A stretch of 64,000 nt of DNA from Dacryopinax spathularia. Taxonomy: Eukaryota > Basidiomycota > Dacrymycetes > Dacrymycetales > Dacrymycetaceae. Of this stretch, positions 38,700-49,221 are shown piece after piece. The translations under genes were made by a program, and so were the position numbers. The stretch spans positions 1,612,001 through 1,676,000 of the forward strand of contig JBBPFI010000004.1 in the NCBI GenBank assembly GCA_037974965.1. The letters run 5' to 3'. Below the pieces are notes generated by a model. The model saw only the letters and a list, made by a program, of their open reading frames with translations, was not told where the DNA came from and made no database searches. Position 1 is the first letter of the stretch; each line of letters starts with the position of its first letter.

Positions 38700-40479
38700 T
38701 GCGTGTGTGAGATTGTTCCTGGATCAGTGGGTATCGAGCAGAGTGATGGTGGTTGGAGATGAAGAGGAGAAGGAAGAGGAGAGAGAGCCGAGCGGTTTAA
38801 TCGGCATTGGGCAGTAGTGCGAATTGGCCGGCCCTTTATATGCGAAATAGTCCGGTGTCGGGTGTTGGGGACGGGGAAGGGGAAGGATGGGGTCCATTCG
38901 AAGGTACGGCCAAAGCGCCGTGTGACCAATGACCGGGTCCAAATACGGTAAAAATCCCTGGCCGGCTCCTATAATATCCGGGATGCCACACACTTATCCC
39001 GTCGCTAAACAAGCACCTCCATTCACTGCAATACAAGCATGGATAATGGTCGCTGGGCGGGTCCCCTGGGCCGTCAAGGCCGCTCCCAATCGGTCCACAT
39101 GATCCCGATGGCTGTCGGCCGTCGCTGCCAGAAGGCGGCCGTCCCACCTATCTGCCTGCCCGCACCCATACCTTTTCGAGCCCACAGTTCCCCAGAGTGA
39201 GCATCTCGTGCGCGCACGGATATTCTTGCACCAGGGGCAATCAGAACCCAGCAGAACAGCATCGGCGTCAACAATCCCATTGCGCGGCATTTATCGGCCC
39301 GGTCGCACGCACGCCGCTCTGGCTCATTCTTTCCCCTTCTTCTGCGACGAATACGCCTCCTTATCACGATACCTCATCGGTCTCCGCAGACTCGGCCATT
39401 CGTGACCACTATGGAGAACGTATAAACGTATCAGCCTGCTTGTTCGTAACTCATACATAGAGGATTCTTTCGGTGCACAATCCCTGCCCGATCAATCCCA
39501 AGCGCTCTCGGAGGGAAAACCCTTGCCGCGATGGATGAACCGCGCACTCTAACGACTCTTAACGTGTCTCTCACGTGCTTGGCCGTCGGAACCGAGCTAT
39601 CTGGCAACCTTATGCTCGTCTTGCGTCGGCTCGGCGCTGTCATTCCAGGGTGTGGGGGTGGAGCGTCCGTGCGGGGAAGCCAGGGGTTGATGTTTCGCCT
39701 GATTTGATGTAGCGGCTCGAGTGACTGGTCTTGCTTGCTTCTCTATCCCGCTGCACTGAGCAGCGTTGCTATCCCCGACAGAAAGTTGACCGTGGCTGTC
39801 TTTGCTGGTTGACGAAGCTGCGGACTAGTCAAGTGGTCTGAAGACCATTGTTGGCCTGATATCCTGGAGCTGGCGGCGCCGAGTGTGCACGACACTCCGA
39901 AACTCGTAGGACTGCCAGCAACGCGCTTTTGCCAGCGATTCTACCTGGTTGGATGCTCGACCTTCCCCGCAAGAAACCGCTCTCGATTCTTCTTACATAT
40001 ACTGGCCGAAAGCGCGCAGAGCTCTGGGAAACACTCGAGAACTGCGGGGAGCGCTAGGCTCAACGAGGCACATGGATCACTCTAGTGGTCTTCGGCGAGG
40101 TCGACGCCGTCCTCGGTGTCCTTCCTTGCTTTCTACGTCGTCAATGATGATGCAACTACCCAAATAAGCAAGCTATTCCGTAGCTCCTTCCGCACTTTCA
40201 ATTGCTGACATGGCTCGTCGAGTAATGCTGACAGTCTGACTGAGCCGTCTCCCTATGAACTGCCTGCATACGGCCTTCTATTTGGCAACATGTTTGTCAG
40301 GAACCCCTGAGCGACCTGTCTTCTCTCGGAATGGACTGCCAGCATATCGTCTTCTCGTGTGGAGTGGAGTTGGCTCGATATACATGACCAGCTGGAGGGC
40401 GGTGCATTGCATATAAAGCTCGTCTGATCCTCCCCTGTCTTGATCATGATCAACCTGCATCCAACCCAACTCTACAAAG
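38700..40479. promoter_or_regulatory. Divergent promoter region of MetE-like paralogs C and B
   Basis: This 1.78 kb stretch separates two divergent paralogs. Each has a TATA box: CTTTATA at 38834-38840 (read TATAAAG on the minus strand) for C, and TATAAAG at 40412-40418 for B, 62 bp before its ATG. The centre (39000-40300) holds only short unrelated open frames. Confidence 0.6.
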
Positions 40480-41900
40480 ATGGCACCTCCTCCGTAAGCT
40501 CTTCCCCCTCTCCTCACCCTCCGCATCCCACTCACCCCTCTCCCACTAGCCCCTTCCGCGCAGAACACGTCGGCTCCCTCAAACGCCCCCCACACCTCAT
40601 CGCCGCGCGCAACAAAGCCGACCGGGGCGAGCTCCCCCAGTCCGAGCTGACCTTACTCGAAGACGCCGAGATCCGGCGAATCGTCGACCTTCAGCGCCGG
40701 CTCGGGTTCAAGGCCATTACGGATGGAGAGTTTAGGCGGTATGGGTTTTATGATGGATTTTTTGACCGGTTGGAGGGGATGAGTAATGTCCAGAATGCCG
40801 ATCCGGAGATCTTTATGGACTGTGAGCCTACATCTCCTGCCCTTCTTATCAGCCCAGGCAGAGGATGATGTTGATGGCCAGGCAGATGTACCAGATGTGA
40901 AGGCGTTCAAGATTAAGGACTTTAAGGGAGGGCAGACGTATCTCTGCACGGGGAAGATCAGGCGGACCCAGCCGCTCTATGTGCCTTCGTTCACTGCTCT
41001 GGCCAATATGGTCCCTCCCGAGGAAGTGAAGAACATCAAGCTCACCACCGCTGCTCCCGAATGTACGTCCCTCCCTCCCCGCAAGGCGCGCTGTCCGAAC
41101 TTAAACGCGTTTGCAGGGTACCACCTCCGGCACAGCTCGAAATACGCCTACTCGCACGACGTCTACACCTGCGACGCCGACTACTTCGCCGACATCGCCC
41201 TCGCCTACCAAGAAGAGCTCGACGCGCTCTACACCGCCGGCTGCAGGAACATCCAGATCGACGACCCGCTCCTCGCCTTCTTCTGCCACGAATCCATGAT
41301 CACCGGCCTGAAAGAATCCGGCACGGACCCGGACGCGCTGTTCGACAGCTATATTGGCTTGATTAACGACTGTATTAAGCGGCGGAAGGAGGACATGAGG
41401 GTGGGGATCCATTTGTGTAGGGGGAATTTTAGGGGGAGCTATTTTTCGGAGGGGAGCTATGATAGGATCGCGGAGAGGCTGTTTAATGAGCTGAATGTGG
41501 ATTTCTACTATCTGGAATGTGCGCCTCCTCCCTTCCCATCCTCTCCGCCCCCCTCTCTCTCCCCTTCTAACAGAGAAAGTGCTCACCCAAACGTACAGTC
41601 GACACACCCCGCGCAGGCGGCTTCGAGCCCCTCCGCGCCCTCCCAAAGCACAAACAAGTCATCCTCGGGCTCATATCCTCCAAAGATCCCAAGCTGGAAG
41701 ACAAGTCCACCGTCATCGCTCGGATCCACGAAGCCGCGAAGTACATGGACGACCCGGAGCTGACTCGGATCGGCGTGAGCCCGCAGTGCGGGTTTGCGAG
41801 CCATATTGATGGGAATAATGTGACTGAGGAGGATATGGAGCGGAAGCTGGCGCTTGTGGCGGAGGTCGCGAGGGAGGTGTGGGGGACGACGGTTTGGTAG
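40480..41900 (+). CDS. Short MetE-like protein, paralog B
   Basis: Same family as paralogs A and C, and close to C. I chose the ATG at 40480 over the in-frame-looking one at 40446 because it gives MAPPP and an intron at 40494-40549, identical to paralog C, leading to FRAEHVGSLKRPPHL. Later blocks: KAITDGEFRRYGFYDGFFDR, YVPDVKAFKIKDFKGGQTYL, YHLRHSSKYAYSHDVY, LYTAGCRNIQIDDPLLAFF, VGIHLCRGNFRG, YYLEFDTPRAGGFEPLRALP and VSPQCGFASHIDGN. Likely zinc ligands are all present. Introns after MD, PE and LE match paralog A in position and phase. Divergent from C with its own TATA box. Function inferred as a methyltransferase on a thiol substrate. Confidence 0.9.
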
Positions 41901-42102
41901 GCGGGAGTCCGGGGTTGACGGCAATATGTACATGCATCTTGTTCTCTAGGGGCACTGTCGATGGATAATGTTGGAAATGAACAGTCCTTGTCCTTGAACT
42001 AATACGCTCACTAGTCGTTGTGGGTCGCAATCCTCGAAGTTGGCTGATACAGTCAACCCATGTATTACAGAGTCCAAATAATCGTACACTCAACATCAAC
42101 GC

Positions 42103-43303
42103 TCAAGCCTCCGCGCTAGCCGTTGCGGCATCCGGTTCAGGCGTCGCTGTTGCCGACCCCTCCGGCTTACTCCCTGCTGACGTCCCAGCAGCATTCGCAT
42201 TCTTCTTCGGCCTCGGCCTCGCCCACCTCAGCCCAACCGTCTTCCCCCCTATCTCCAACCCCCGCGCAAGCGCCTTCGCATACTCCTCCGCCGCGTGCCT
42301 CGTCCTAAAATTAATAAACGCGCAATTACTCTTCTCCACATAGACCACTCCTCTCAGATCTTCTTCCTTCAGCTTGGGGACCGCTTGCCGGAGAGCGAAC
42401 AGGATCGCGTCTTGTGATGTGGGCGGGAGGGAGGAGAGCATGAATGCCGTGATGGACTTGTCTTCTGGCGGAGCGAGGCCGGCGTCGGCCGCGTGCTGGA
42501 TGAGGATCTTGTGCGCTACAGGATCATTCCGGCCGTGATATCGATCCTGCATATTCTGGTTCGAGAGTGCCGTTTTCTCCGGTATCTCGTGTCTACCCGA
42601 TACATATCAGTATCGCGGCTTTTTGGGGAGGGAAGAGGAAGGGAGGGGGACGTACCGGTACGGGCACTCGGCGCCGCGGTTACATTCTCCCTTGACGAAG
42701 AAGGAGCAGATTTGTGGTGCGTTCCGCTTGTAGTACGGTGCTTGCCGGGCGAGCTTCTTGAGCATCTCCTTCCCTGCTGTACTTGCACTTCCAGTTCCGG
42801 GTAACATGCCATTACTATCCATCTGCAAACCCGTCAGCCCCATGACTCAAGAAAGGAGGAATGAGGCGAGGACGCACCTTCGCCTCCATATTCTGCGCAT
42901 AATACTCCCTATTAATCTCGCTCGTCGGGGCATCGACCTTCACCCCCAACGCAACATCCCTAACCTGCGCCGGCAGGCCATACTCCAAATCCAACAAACA
43001 CGTCTGGCACACATTCCGAACTTTTGCACATGTCTGGCATATGACGGTCGACTTGAACCGCGCGCCTTGGCCCGGGTTCCAGCGGAAGACGGTGAATGGG
43101 CGCGTGCAGGAGCCGCATTCGCGTCCGAATTCTTGTTTGGACATGCGGATGTAGGCGTTGTCCCCCAGGCCTGGCAGGAGAAGGTTAGTAAGCTCTGTCT
43201 TGGTACTTTTCGAGATTTGATAGTGGGGGGACGTACAGGTCTCGCAGAGGATGGGGAAGTCGGAGGTTTCCCAGCCTGCTTTGTTGATGTCCGCTTTCGG
43301 CAT
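42103..43303 (-). CDS. Pre-mRNA splicing factor SLT11/RBM22
   Basis: Spliceosome component that helps arrange the U6/U2 catalytic core (yeast Ecm2/Slt11, human RBM22). Exons join through short introns with GTACGT and GTGCGT donors. The start [20 protein letters not shown] leads to a zinc-ribbon region with many CxxC pairs ([40 protein letters not shown]). Next is a CCCH zinc finger ([20 protein letters not shown]) and then an RNA-recognition motif with [20 protein letters not shown] and [14 protein letters not shown]. The order and spacing match the family throughout. The tail is Ala/Ser/Pro-rich. Confidence 0.94.
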
Positions 43304-43640
43304 CTTTTGATATCGTTTCTATAAAGTGATGATGATGGTGGTGGTGGTACAAATGTGCAGGATGAGCGCTGGTTGGCGATGAACCCTGAAGAGCGCTTGA
43401 GGGTGGCGCGAGTTCGCGCGTTATCTCCGCTCGGTTCCGAGAGCGAGTTGGCTTACGTGAGCAGGATCATCATCAGCGGCGACGTCCATTCGGGGCTGTT
43501 CATCCCTCTGGTGTGGGGAAACGATCATGTTCGAGTAGAGTGAGTGGTGAGAGGTTATATTACAGTTCTCTTCTACGTCCTATTCCATCCATCCATGTTC
43601 CGTAGCCAAATCCAAATCATTCCTCTAGCTCGCCTTGGGT
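43304..43640. other. Short intergenic region
   Basis: This 337 bp stretch holds the splicing factor's promoter and the 3' region of the DUF423 gene. An open frame at 43355-43543 has no recognisable features. Confidence 0.4.
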
Positions 43641-44088
43641 CTAGAGCCTCACCCTCCCCCTACTCAGAGCCAAAGCCACCCATCCAGCAATCAAGAAACT
43701 CCCCCCGACCGGCGTAAGCGGTCCCAGCACCTTCCTCATCCCATGCCCCGCGGGCAAAAAGGTCAGTCCATAGATCGTCCCCGAGAACAGCCCAATCCCG
43801 GCTGTGAACAGATACCCGGGCACCAGGGCGGCCGCGGGCGGGAGAAGGGATGTGTACAGCAGGGCGAGGGAATGGATCAGCTGGTAGTGGGAGGCGGTTT
43901 GCCAGGCTTCGAGTTGATGTGGTGTGAGGCGGGCGCGGAGGCCGTGTGTACCGAAAGCGCTGTGTGAAGCGTGCGCGTAAGCTTTCGACAAAGAGTGGAT
44001 ATGAGGGATGCGAGACGTACCCGGTGATACAGGCTGCGGCGCCCGTAAAGCCAGCAATTGCCTGGAGCGGGAGAGGAGGGAGCGGCAT
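43641..44088 (-). CDS. TMEM256/DUF423 small membrane protein
   Basis: Two exons: the first (MPLPPLPLQAIAGFTGAAAC) ends just past 44010 and the second begins AFGTHGLRARLTPHQLEAWQ. The AFGTHGL ... ASHYQLIHSLALL block is the hallmark of DUF423/TMEM256, short proteins with about four membrane-spanning segments. Hydrophobic stretches are visible at the N-terminus, at IHSLALLYTSLL, at GYLFTAGIGLFSGTIYG and at PVGGSFLIAGWVALAL. About 130 residues, normal for the family. The biochemical role is unknown. Confidence 0.9.
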
Positions 44089-44966
44089 CTTTCCACTAGC
44101 ACTGGAATGGTCTAAGCTTGGGACGAAGATGTCCTAATCTCGCAACACTACGCGACGCGACTGTGGCGGTTGCGGTTGCGGTCGAGGAGAGAGACAAGAG
44201 GTCTCGGTGCCGTTCTGGGTGCCTAAGTACGTGGGTGCCTGATGGACGTGCGATAAGCTCGCTTGACGGTCTCTCGTGAGCTGGAACAGACTGGGTTGGC
44301 GTACCTGGCGGGAGAATGCGCTCTAGCACAGGCTGGTATGGTGTGTTGAATGTCTGAGAGGTGGTGAGCAGAGCCCAGGGGCTCGACCGTCGAGAAGAGA
44401 CAGGGTAGGAGGAGGATGGTCTGACCAGTTAAGTTAAGAGCGGTTGCTTACGTCCCAGCACGCTGGATGATTGATGTGTGCTTCGCGAACCCGGGTCTCA
44501 TCAAACGCGCGTGGCGGATTCATCACCGAACGCGGATGTCTTCGCGCCCCTTCCTGACTCGTTCGGCACCGACCGTTCTCCCGCGGGTCCCATCCCATCC
44601 TCACCCCACCGCCCTCTTTCTCTCTCCTCGCTGATTACCCTGTCCTTTGGTCTACCGCTCGCTCGCTCGGCTGCTCTATCACACTCTCTTGTCTGCGTTT
44701 GGACAAGACTGGGAATCAACGGGCGCCGACAGAGCATAATTTACTCGTGTTCGGGCGCCGGCAGTGTACATTCGATCAACAAACTCCTCCGCTGATAGGC
44801 GCGAAAGAGGGACGGGCGTTAACGTGTACCAGTCCTGAGAAAACTACGCGTGACAGTGCGGGGGGGTATAATGCCCTCGAGGATGCCGAGACCGTGTCTG
44901 AACGGTCATCGTTCGTTCTCCCATCTCCCACCTCTCGCAACAGCAGCAACGACAGCAAACAGCAGG
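44089..44966. other. Divergent intergenic region
   Basis: This 878 bp stretch separates the DUF423 gene and the dehydrogenase-kinase gene, which are divergent. The frame of the kinase is open upstream to 44850, so translation could start earlier. No other gene was seen. Confidence 0.45.
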
Positions 44967-46543
44967 ATGAGCGTCCTCCGTCCACAACCACGACACTTCC
45001 TCCTCCTCCAACGCAGGAGCCTCGCCACCCCCACCCCTACCGTCCCTCCCCCAACCCAACACTCCTACGACCCCCTCATACCCACCACGACCTCCCAACC
45101 AGCCCCGCTCCGCCTGCCCTCACTGCTCAACGTCCCCGAACCCCTAACCCCGCAATACATCCTCCACTCCGCCGCCCTAACCCTCTCCGCCCTCCCGCCC
45201 CGCATGGCAGCCCGTATCAGAGCACTCGAATCCCTGCCGTACATCGTCGGCGTCAACCCTTTCATTTCCCGCCTTTATGGGATATACAAAGACAGCCTAG
45301 ACGCGCTCGTGCGCGAGAAACCCGTTAGGACGCTGGAGGAGAACGAGGGGTTCGTGAGGCGGTTGCAAGGGTTGGTGGAGAGTCACGCGAATGATATCCC
45401 TATTATGGGTGCGTCTTCCTTCTCTGCTATTCCGCCGTTGCGAGCAGAAGGAGCTGATATATGCGCCCGTTTGTAGCGAAGGGGTTCCAGGAGTGTAAGC
45501 GGTACATGACGCCGAGCGCTATTAGCGCGTTTCTGGACAGCGCGATTCGGTCGCGCATCGGCACTCGGCTCATAGGCGAGCAACACGTCGCCCTCTCCCG
45601 TTCGCTCAAGCGGCCCACAGTACGTCACTGCCTCTCTTTCCTCCTGTCGACCTGTGCTGATGTGTGTGCGTGATGCAGCCCGGCCAGATCGGTGTGGTAC
45701 AGAAGAACTGCTCGCCGAGGGAGATGATCGATCATTGCGCGTCGTTCGTCTCCGAGCTATGCGAGAGCACGCTCGGCGTCGCTCCACGGCTCGTAGTAGA
45801 CGGGATGACCGATGCGACCTTCGCGTGCGTCCTCTTCTCATCCAAATCACCACAAACTCGCACCCTAACCCATTTCATGCCATAGCTATATTCCGGTGCA
45901 TTTGGAATACATCCTCACCGAGCTCCTGAAAAACTCCTACCGCGCCACAGCAGAACACTACCTCTCTCACCGTCGCTCCCCCTCTTCCTCCTCCCACTCC
46001 TCGCACTCTCACTCCACCCCCACCCAAGCCCAGCTCCCACCAATAACGATCACCATCTCCCGCACATCCTCCTTCCTCTCCCTGCGCATCCGCGACCGCG
46101 GGGGCGGGATCAGCCCACCTCACCTGCCGCATATCTTCAGCTATGCATTCACCACCGCGAACGCCTCTGACGAAGGGGACGGCGGTGGTCCCTACGCACT
46201 GCAACACGTGGGCGGCTCCGCCGCGCTCGACGCGGTCTCCTCATCCCCCGACGGTCCCAGCATGCACCACACCCTCTCCTCCTCCCCCAACTCCTCTTCC
46301 CACTCCTCCGGTTCCGCACCAGGCGGAGCAGGCTCCGACGGTGGCGTCTTCGGCGAGATCTCAAGCTCCGTGATCCGTTCTGGCCTCGGAACTATCGCTG
46401 GCTTGGGGTATGGCTTACCGCTGGCCAAGTTGTACGCGACTTATTTTGGGGGCAATTTGGAGCTGGTTAGTCTTTGGGGACATGGGACGGACGTGTTTGT
46501 TAAGCTTAGGAGTCTGGATTCGGGGGCTGATGTGGAGCTGTGA
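44967..46543 (+). CDS. Mitochondrial BCKDK/PDK-family protein kinase
   Basis: Histidine-kinase-like Ser kinase that phosphorylates and shuts off a 2-oxoacid dehydrogenase E1 subunit. The start at 44967 gives MSVLRPQPRHFLLLQRRSLA, a good mitochondrial presequence; in-frame ATGs up to 44850 are alternatives. Motifs: LPYIVGVNPFISRLYGIY and RLIGEQHVAL in the helical domain, HLEYILTELLKNSYRATAEH (N-box with Glu and Asn for Mg-ATP), IRDRGGGI (G1) and GLGYGLPLAKLYATYFGG (G2). The NPFI and HLEYIL blocks look closer to branched-chain ketoacid dehydrogenase kinase than to the classical PDK. Two Ser/His-rich insertions interrupt the ATP-binding domain, one after the N-box (HRRSPSSSSHSSHSHS) and one in the ATP lid. 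Convergent with the thiolase gene. Confidence 0.87.
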
Positions 46544-46805
46544 GTTCTGCTGGGCTTCGAGGGGTCGAGGATGATGAGGAGGGTGATGAAGGGACGATAA
46601 GGAGGCATGAGGGAGGGTGGATGTGGGTGAGGAGATAGGCGGGGGTTGTACGAGATATACCGGCTGTACAGAGTCATATTGTACCAAGATGATGATGATC
46701 ATGATATTCCATTCCCGTCCTGCGCATACCTCACGTACAGGGCAGACCTGCCTTCCAAATGAAAACACACCTGCACAGGCAAAAGATACGTATGGAAGGC
46801 TGCGA

Positions 46806-48507
46806 CTACGCCTTGGCCTCATTCACGAAAATCGCCGCCGCACCCATCCCGCTCCCGACACACATACTCGTACACAGAATATCCTCGTTCCGTCTCTGCA
46901 GCTCATGCAGCCCCGTCACCGCCAGCCTCACACCCGCTACAAAAACACACAAAACCGCATCAGCTTCCACTCCCCCCACAAAATTCAAAACACAAAATTA
47001 AAACAAAAGACTCACTCATTCCCAGAGGATGCGTCAACGCAATAGCCCCACCATTAGGATTCACCCTCTCCGGATCGAGCTCGAGCTGCTCCATGCAGTA
47101 TGCGAATTGGGAGGCGAATGCCTCGTTTATTTCCCAGATGTCGACGTCGGATTTTTGCAGGTTGTATTGCTGCAGGACCTTTGGGATGGCGGCGATGGGG
47201 CCTATGCCCATGTAGCGGGGTTCGACGCCTGCTCATCCATCAGCTAGCCGTACGCAGGAGCGCGAGGGAAGGGAGGGACGGAGCCAGGGAGGAGAAGGGA
47301 AGGAGGAGGGGGAGGAGGGGGAGGAGGGGAGAAGGACGCACCGGCTACTGCGCACCCAACCCACTTGCCCACTATCCTCGCCCCTGTCCGCTTTGCAGTG
47401 CTCCGGCGCATCATCACGCATATAGCAGCGCCATCGCCAATCCCGCTCGAGTTCCCAGCCGTACTATGCTCCCCTCCCCACCCCGGGAACGCCGGCTTGA
47501 GCTTAGCCAGTGATTCAGCAGTGACGCCGGGCCGGATCATGTCGTCTGCCGTGGCGACCAGGTCGCCGATCTTGATGGGCATTATCTCTTCTGCGAAGAT
47601 CCCGGCTTTTAGGGCGTGTTCGGCGCGCTGGTGCGAGCGGAGCGCGTAGGCGTCTTGTTTCTCCCGGGAGACGTTGAAGTGCTCTGCGACCATCTCGCTT
47701 GTCCATCCCATGGGCTAGAGAACGCCGTTAGTTAATCCTCTTTCTCCTAGGAGGCTTAAAGAGCGCACCTCGATGCAGTCATGCGCCTGGGCATTCTTCC
47801 CAACCAAGTCGGAGATCTGCGGGCTCGGCCGTGGGCTACCCCTCGCTCAGTCAGACATCGAGGCCAGCGGCCGAGCTTACTCACTTCTGGGTCATACTCT
47901 CCGCCCCCACAGCCAGACCGATCTCAGCCTCCCCAGCAATGATCGTATTCGCGATAGACCGGATAGCCATCGTCCCTGACGAGCAGAGCCGATTCACGGT
48001 CTGGATCGGCACGCTCGCCGGGATGCCCGCTGCGAGCGCAGCCGCCCGGGAGACGTAGAGCGGTGAGGGGGGGTGACATGTCCCTACGACGATATCGTCG
48101 ATCTTGTCTGGCTGAAGACCGGTCGCTTCGAGCGTTGCCTGAGACACAGAGAGAGGTCAGACAATCGGAGAGGAACGAGGGAGGGGATCGGACGCACAGA
48201 GAACGTAGCATACAGCAGCTCGTCGATCGTCACGTTCGCATACTGGCCCTTCTTGTACTGCAAGAATGATTAGACGATGAGCATGGTTTCACGTGCACCC
48301 AGGCTGAGGAAGTTGACGCACCCGACCCATCGCGGTCCGCTTCGCAAACGTGATGACCACATCGTCGTCGTTCTTCTCGAGCAGCTTCTGCGCTGCCGGC
48401 GAGTGTGCATAGCGTCTTGCTGGCAAGGAGCTGGTCGCTGCGGCTGTACGCTGTGCCAAGACCGGGGTCATCCGGCGTGCGGCCGTAAGAGTCGACGTTG
48501 AGAGCAT
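46806..48507 (-). CDS. 3-ketoacyl-CoA thiolase
   Basis: Cleaves 3-ketoacyl-CoA to acetyl-CoA and a shortened acyl-CoA, the last step of beta-oxidation. Exons join through short introns with GTGCG-type donors. The N-terminus (residues 1-35) is rich in Arg, Ser, Thr and Ala without acids, as in a mitochondrial presequence. No PTS2-like motif is visible, and the C-terminus NEAKA is not a PTS1. The nucleophile Cys lies in [47 protein letters not shown] (His base) and [12 protein letters not shown] (second Cys) are present. The usual Gly before HPLG is Thr here. Together with the acyl-CoA dehydrogenase 11 kb away it fits a mitochondrial beta-oxidation route. Location should be treated as predicted. 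Confidence 0.92.
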
Positions 48508-49221
48508 CCTTCGCGGTCCGTGCTAAGTTCCTGTGCTCGCGGCCGGAAAAGGGAGGTACTGGACAAGCTTCCCGACACTTTCTTATACGTCGGTCTTTCG
48601 GGTCAGCTTATTCAGCGCAAGCAAAGAGCACAACGAGGTGAAGAGGGAGGGAGGGAGGGATGCGGTAAGCGGGGAACATCGTTTTAGGCGATTGGGGACT
48701 ATGAGCGATGCGGGGAGGGATCAACGTTCTGCCGCCTATACGGAGGTCGGAGCCGACATCAGTAAAATGACTAGGGTTCTGGTACTTATAGTCCGGGGTC
48801 CCCACACGCGCTATGCCTACTATGGAGATTCTTGGGACAATATCTTGAAGTCCCAAAATTGCTCTACTAAGACTGTTTTGGGGACAAAGCAAACTTGAGA
48901 AGACCAGTCCACCTTTGGGCTCGCGGGGAGAGAGGCAGAGAGCTAATTTTCGCATAATTCCCCACGCTTATGTAGCACTATGTAGAGGGGACTTGGCCCT
49001 GGTGGCTAGGACCCCTATAGGTGCTACCTAGCGCGATATAGCGGCGCGGCATTTACCTGAGGAGCGCCGCCGCATTTAGGGTTGCTTTCCTCATCAGTAA
49101 CCCTGAGGCGCAGAACATTCTCTCATGAATGCATCGTAAAGAGCTTTACAACTGCAAGGTACTATTCTAACGGACCGTTGTCCAGGATGCCCGTTTTACT
49201 CGTCATTTCAAGTCTCAGCGG
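48508..49221. other. Intergenic with an inverted repeat
   Basis: This 714 bp stretch holds the thiolase promoter and the 3' flank of the AT-hook gene. TTGGGAC (48832-48838) and GTCCCAA (48850-48856) form a perfect stem. A partner TTTTGGGGA near 48880 offers an alternative pairing with TCCCAAAA. No gene was seen. Confidence 0.45.

Noticed and set aside
40446-40479. Earlier ATG for MetE-like paralog B (MINLHPTQLY)
   Set aside because: The ATG at 40480 gives MAPPP and an intron identical in place to paralog C; the earlier ATG is in another frame.
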